From: CAYUNW01 sp964446235
Lineage (GTDB): Bacteria > Patescibacteriota > Microgenomatia > 2-02-FULL-39-11
DNA length: 32,688 nucleotides
NCBI GenBank assembly: GCA_964446235.1
Contig: CAYUNW010000011.1
Location: 1 to 32,688, forward strand
Direction: 5' to 3'
A program made the translations under genes and the position numbers. The notes under the pieces were generated by a model that was not told the DNA's origin, did not search any database, and saw nothing but the letters and a program-made list of their open reading frames with translations. Positions 30,737-32,688 of the stretch are shown piece by piece (position 1 is the first letter of the stretch; the number at the start of each line of letters is the position of its first letter).

Positions 30737-32428
30737 ATGTTAAAAGCAATTTTCCGTTCGGCCAAATTCAGACTGTTTATCATATTCATATTGTCGCTTC
30801 TGTTTACGGCGTTTTCCTTTGCACCCAGCTTTTATGAATTGTCAAGGAAAGACTTAATCCCCAAAGACCGCCAGTTTGTTTTGGAACATAATTATATGTT
30901 TGACTACAATTTCTATCTGTCCCGGATCCGCCAGGGTTTGGAAGGAAGGTGGTTGGTGACGGAGAAATACTACAACCAAGCCCATCCGGCATCGCTTTTC
31001 CAGCTGATTTATCTGTATTTTGGCAAACTGGGAGGTGTATTCAGTCTTGACCCTCCCGAGATTTATCATATTTCCCGTTTTTTATTGGGGTTTTTGCTTC
31101 TTTTGGTCACAGGATTGTATCTTGATAAAAATCTACCCGGGTTTTGGGGGGTATTGGGGTTTATCTTCAGTGTCATCTGCGGCAGCTGGCCGATTTTGGT
31201 AAAGAGCGGCGAGAGTTACCGCTTTGCTACGTATTTTGGCTGGTGGAGCGCTTCGGACAGTCTGCAGAGGATTACTTTCCTGCCTCATGTACTTTTCGGG
31301 CAGATTTTTATGATTATTTTCATCATGGTTTATACCAAAGGTTTGAAAGGGGGGATAATAGAGAAAATTTTCTGGGGGTTATTGGGACTTTTTGTCGGGG
31401 TAGTGTTCCCACCAGTTCTTCTCGTAGTTTATACCTTTTTTGCCGTGCAGACTTTGGGAGAGTTTATCTTCAATCCCAAATTTACCAAAACAGTTTTTAG
31501 AAATTATATATATGAAAAATTCATATCGAGATTGATTTTTGCCTTACTTTCGGCGCCGTCTCTTCTTTATATGCGGCATATGTTTGGCATACAACCCTGG
31601 AAGGCTTTGGCGCTTTTTGATATAGAGCACCGTATGGGCATCAATTACCGTGAGTATGCTCTTGGTTTGGGACCTATCCTGCCTTTGGGTATGATAGGAC
31701 TTTTGCTTGCGGCAATTTTACGTAATAAAAATCTGCTGGTATTTATCAGCTGGATCATATCAATATTTATCCTGTTTGCCGTTTTTGAGAAAGTCCCCGA
31801 GCAATCACCCTTGCGGTTTACCGAAGCCTCCTTACATGTGCCTCTGGGTATTTTGGCAGCATATTTATTCATGTTTTTATGGAATAAAGTCAAGGAAAAG
31901 GGTAGACAAATCAAACTGGTATCAAGAGGCTTAATAATTACCTTGATAACTCTGATAACAATAACCGGAATTCTAGTGATGGCTTCCATGGTTTTGTGGC
32001 TTTCCGACCAGGCGCGCTGGAGAGGTGAGGCCACTTGGGCAGTACCAATAGGAGCCCAGCTTGCTTATCCTTTGAAGGACTTCATGGATGCGGTTGATTA
32101 CATCAAAAATCATACCAAGACAGACGAAATAGTTTTCGGGTATGTGACAGCCGGCAATTTCATCCCCGCTTATGCCGGTAATTACGTCTATCTGGGTCAT
32201 GCCAATACACCGGATGAAGATGAGAAGGAGCCTATTGCCAGAGATTATTTTGCCGGCAAGATGGGGGAGCTGAACAGCAAGAGCTTTCTGGTACAGGAAA
32301 ATATTTCCTACGTTTTTTGGGGACCGCAGGAAAGAGAAGTAGGGGGTAATTTTGACTTGAATACTTATAAATACCTGAAAGCCGTATATAAAAACGGTAA
32401 TGTTACAATTTTTGAAGTGGAGAAGTGA
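30737..32428 (+). CDS. Polytopic membrane protein, GT-C glycosyltransferase-like
   Basis: The 563-residue protein starts at the ATG at 30737; a TTG four codons earlier is less likely. A first helix (about 11-30) is followed by a loop with acidic and aromatic residues (VLEHNYMFDYNFYLSRIRQG) and then about ten helices to residue 420. A soluble C-terminal part follows, with AVDYIKNHTKTDEIVFGY and NYVYLGHANTPDEDEKEP, a common layout of outer C-terminal domains in GT-C-like proteins. The catalytic acid would be in the first loop. Family and substrate are uncertain. It is flanked by inverted copies of one palindromic element, and a six-unit heptamer array begins at its stop codon. Confidence 0.65.
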   Translation: MLKAIFRSAKFRLFIIFILSLLFTAFSFAPSFYELSRKDLIPKDRQFVLEHNYMFDYNFYLSRIRQGLEGRWLVTEKYYNQAHPASLFQLIYLYFGKLGGVFSLDPPEIYHISRFLLGFLLLLVTGLYLDKNLPGFWGVLGFIFSVICGSWPILVKSGESYRFATYFGWWSASDSLQRITFLPHVLFGQIFMIIFIMVYTKGLKGGIIEKIFWGLLGLFVGVVFPPVLLVVYTFFAVQTLGEFIFNPKFTKTVFRNYIYEKFISRLIFALLSAPSLLYMRHMFGIQPWKALALFDIEHRMGINYREYALGLGPILPLGMIGLLLAAILRNKNLLVFISWIISIFILFAVFEKVPEQSPLRFTEASLHVPLGILAAYLFMFLWNKVKEKGRQIKLVSRGLIITLITLITITGILVMASMVLWLSDQARWRGEATWAVPIGAQLAYPLKDFMDAVDYIKNHTKTDEIVFGYVTAGNFIPAYAGNYVYLGHANTPDEDEKEPIARDYFAGKMGELNSKSFLVQENISYVFWGPQEREVGGNFDLNTYKYLKAVYKNGNVTIFEVEK

Positions 32429-32469
32429 AAGTCAGTTATCAGTTAACAGTAAGCAATAAGCAGTAAACA
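32428..32469 (+). repeat. Six-unit heptamer array starting at the stop codon
   Basis: Units AAAGTCA, GTTATCA, GTTAACA, GTAAGCA, ATAAGCA and GTAAACA, all ending in CA. The first base of the array is the last base of the TGA stop codon. Confidence 0.85.
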
Positions 32470-32480
32470 TATTTTTTTAT

Positions 32481-32573
32481 AAACGGGTGACACGAGTGAG
32501 GGATTCCTAAAAGATGGGTTCCCTAATGCCTTAGGGGTAACTTTTGGGAAGCACGAGCGGCAGGACCCGTAAA
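32481..32573 (-). repeat. Palindromic element, copy B (about 93 nt)
   Basis: The reverse complement reads TTTACGGGTCCTGCCGC..., as in copy A, and ends GTGTCACCCGTTT. Inner stem CCCAAAAG/CTTTTAGG and CCCTAA/TTAGGG differ in sequence from copy A but keep the pairing, which suggests selection on the fold. It lies downstream of the GT-C gene. Confidence 0.75.
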
Positions 32574-32579
32574 TTAAAA

Positions 32580-32688
32580 AAAAGCAGTAAGCAATAAATC
32601 CCGCCTCAGAAAGTCAAAAGTCAAAATTCAAAACCAAAAAATATGACAACCGATTACTGACCACTGAACACTGATTACCGACTACCGA
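32580..32688 (+). repeat. Two heptamer arrays running off the window
   Basis: First part: AAAAGCA, GTAAGCA, ATAAATC. Second part: AAAGTCA, AAAGTCA, AAATTCA, AAACCAA (32610-32637). Third part: ACCGATT, ACTGACC, ACTGAAC, ACTGATT, ACCGACT and a partial ACCGA (32649-32688). Three different heptamer words lie within 110 nt, with no gene. Confidence 0.85.

Noticed and set aside
30582..32573. Composite transposon
   Set aside because: The inverted elements carry no transposase, and the enclosed gene is a glycosyltransferase-like protein; only a nonautonomous element can be claimed.
1..32688. Alternative genetic code (UGA as glycine)
   Set aside because: Several genes end in TGA at positions that fit overlaps such as ATGA, and no conserved frame reads through a TGA.

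Overview
The window looks like a chromosomal segment of a Candidate Phyla Radiation (Patescibacteria) bacterium, most likely Microgenomates-like. This is inferred from AT-rich DNA, many small overlapping genes, many starts without a Shine-Dalgarno sequence, a large set of GT-C membrane glycosyltransferases, a TasA/SipW pair, an S23-type four-helix-bundle gene and NAD salvage in place of synthesis. UGA is used as a stop, so the code is standard, which argues against Gracilibacteria/SR1. No phage, plasmid or transposase gene is visible.

Layout. 1-4997 (+): HAD-like phosphatase, GT4 glycosyltransferase, two SAM methyltransferases and a GT-C membrane protein, coupled by 4-23 nt overlaps or short gaps. 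4975-13148 (-): a second glycan cluster transcribed toward the first, with an Ig-like membrane-anchored protein, an FAD oxidoreductase, a UbiA-family prenyltransferase resembling decaprenyl-phosphate phosphoribosyltransferase, and three GT-C proteins. 13238-13417 (+): a structured RNA of about 180 nt that I cannot assign to a family. 13532-16511 (+): rho, a LysM/M23 peptidase and two tRNA-Ala genes. 16530-20045 (-): an EamA transporter, then a carbamoyltransferase operon (DUF5989, SxtJ-like, carbamoyltransferase) interrupted by an S23 four-helix-bundle gene. 20132-22687 (+): NAD salvage (nrtR, pncB, pncA). 22834-25289 (+): zinc-ribbon protein, then a TasA-like, SipW and Pro/Thr-repeat surface-protein operon behind a hairpin-rich leader. 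25337-32428: three more large GT-C or YfhO-like membrane proteins, one fused to an NPCBM carbohydrate-binding domain, and a single-pass membrane protein.

The dominant theme is envelope glycan assembly: cytosolic GT and methyltransferases, a lipid-phosphate sugar donor route, many GT-C enzymes that use lipid-linked donors, a carbamoyl-transfer module and a wall hydrolase, with a TasA-type fibre or surface system next door.

The most striking non-gene signal is a family of short tandem repeats with a 7-base period, in more than a dozen places. They sit between genes, several directly against stop codons, and also inside the reading frames of at least four conserved genes. The S23 gene is bracketed by related 8-base-period arrays. 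A second repeat type, a palindromic element of about 90 nt, occurs as two inverted copies around the last glycosyltransferase gene; the copies keep the same fold despite sequence changes.
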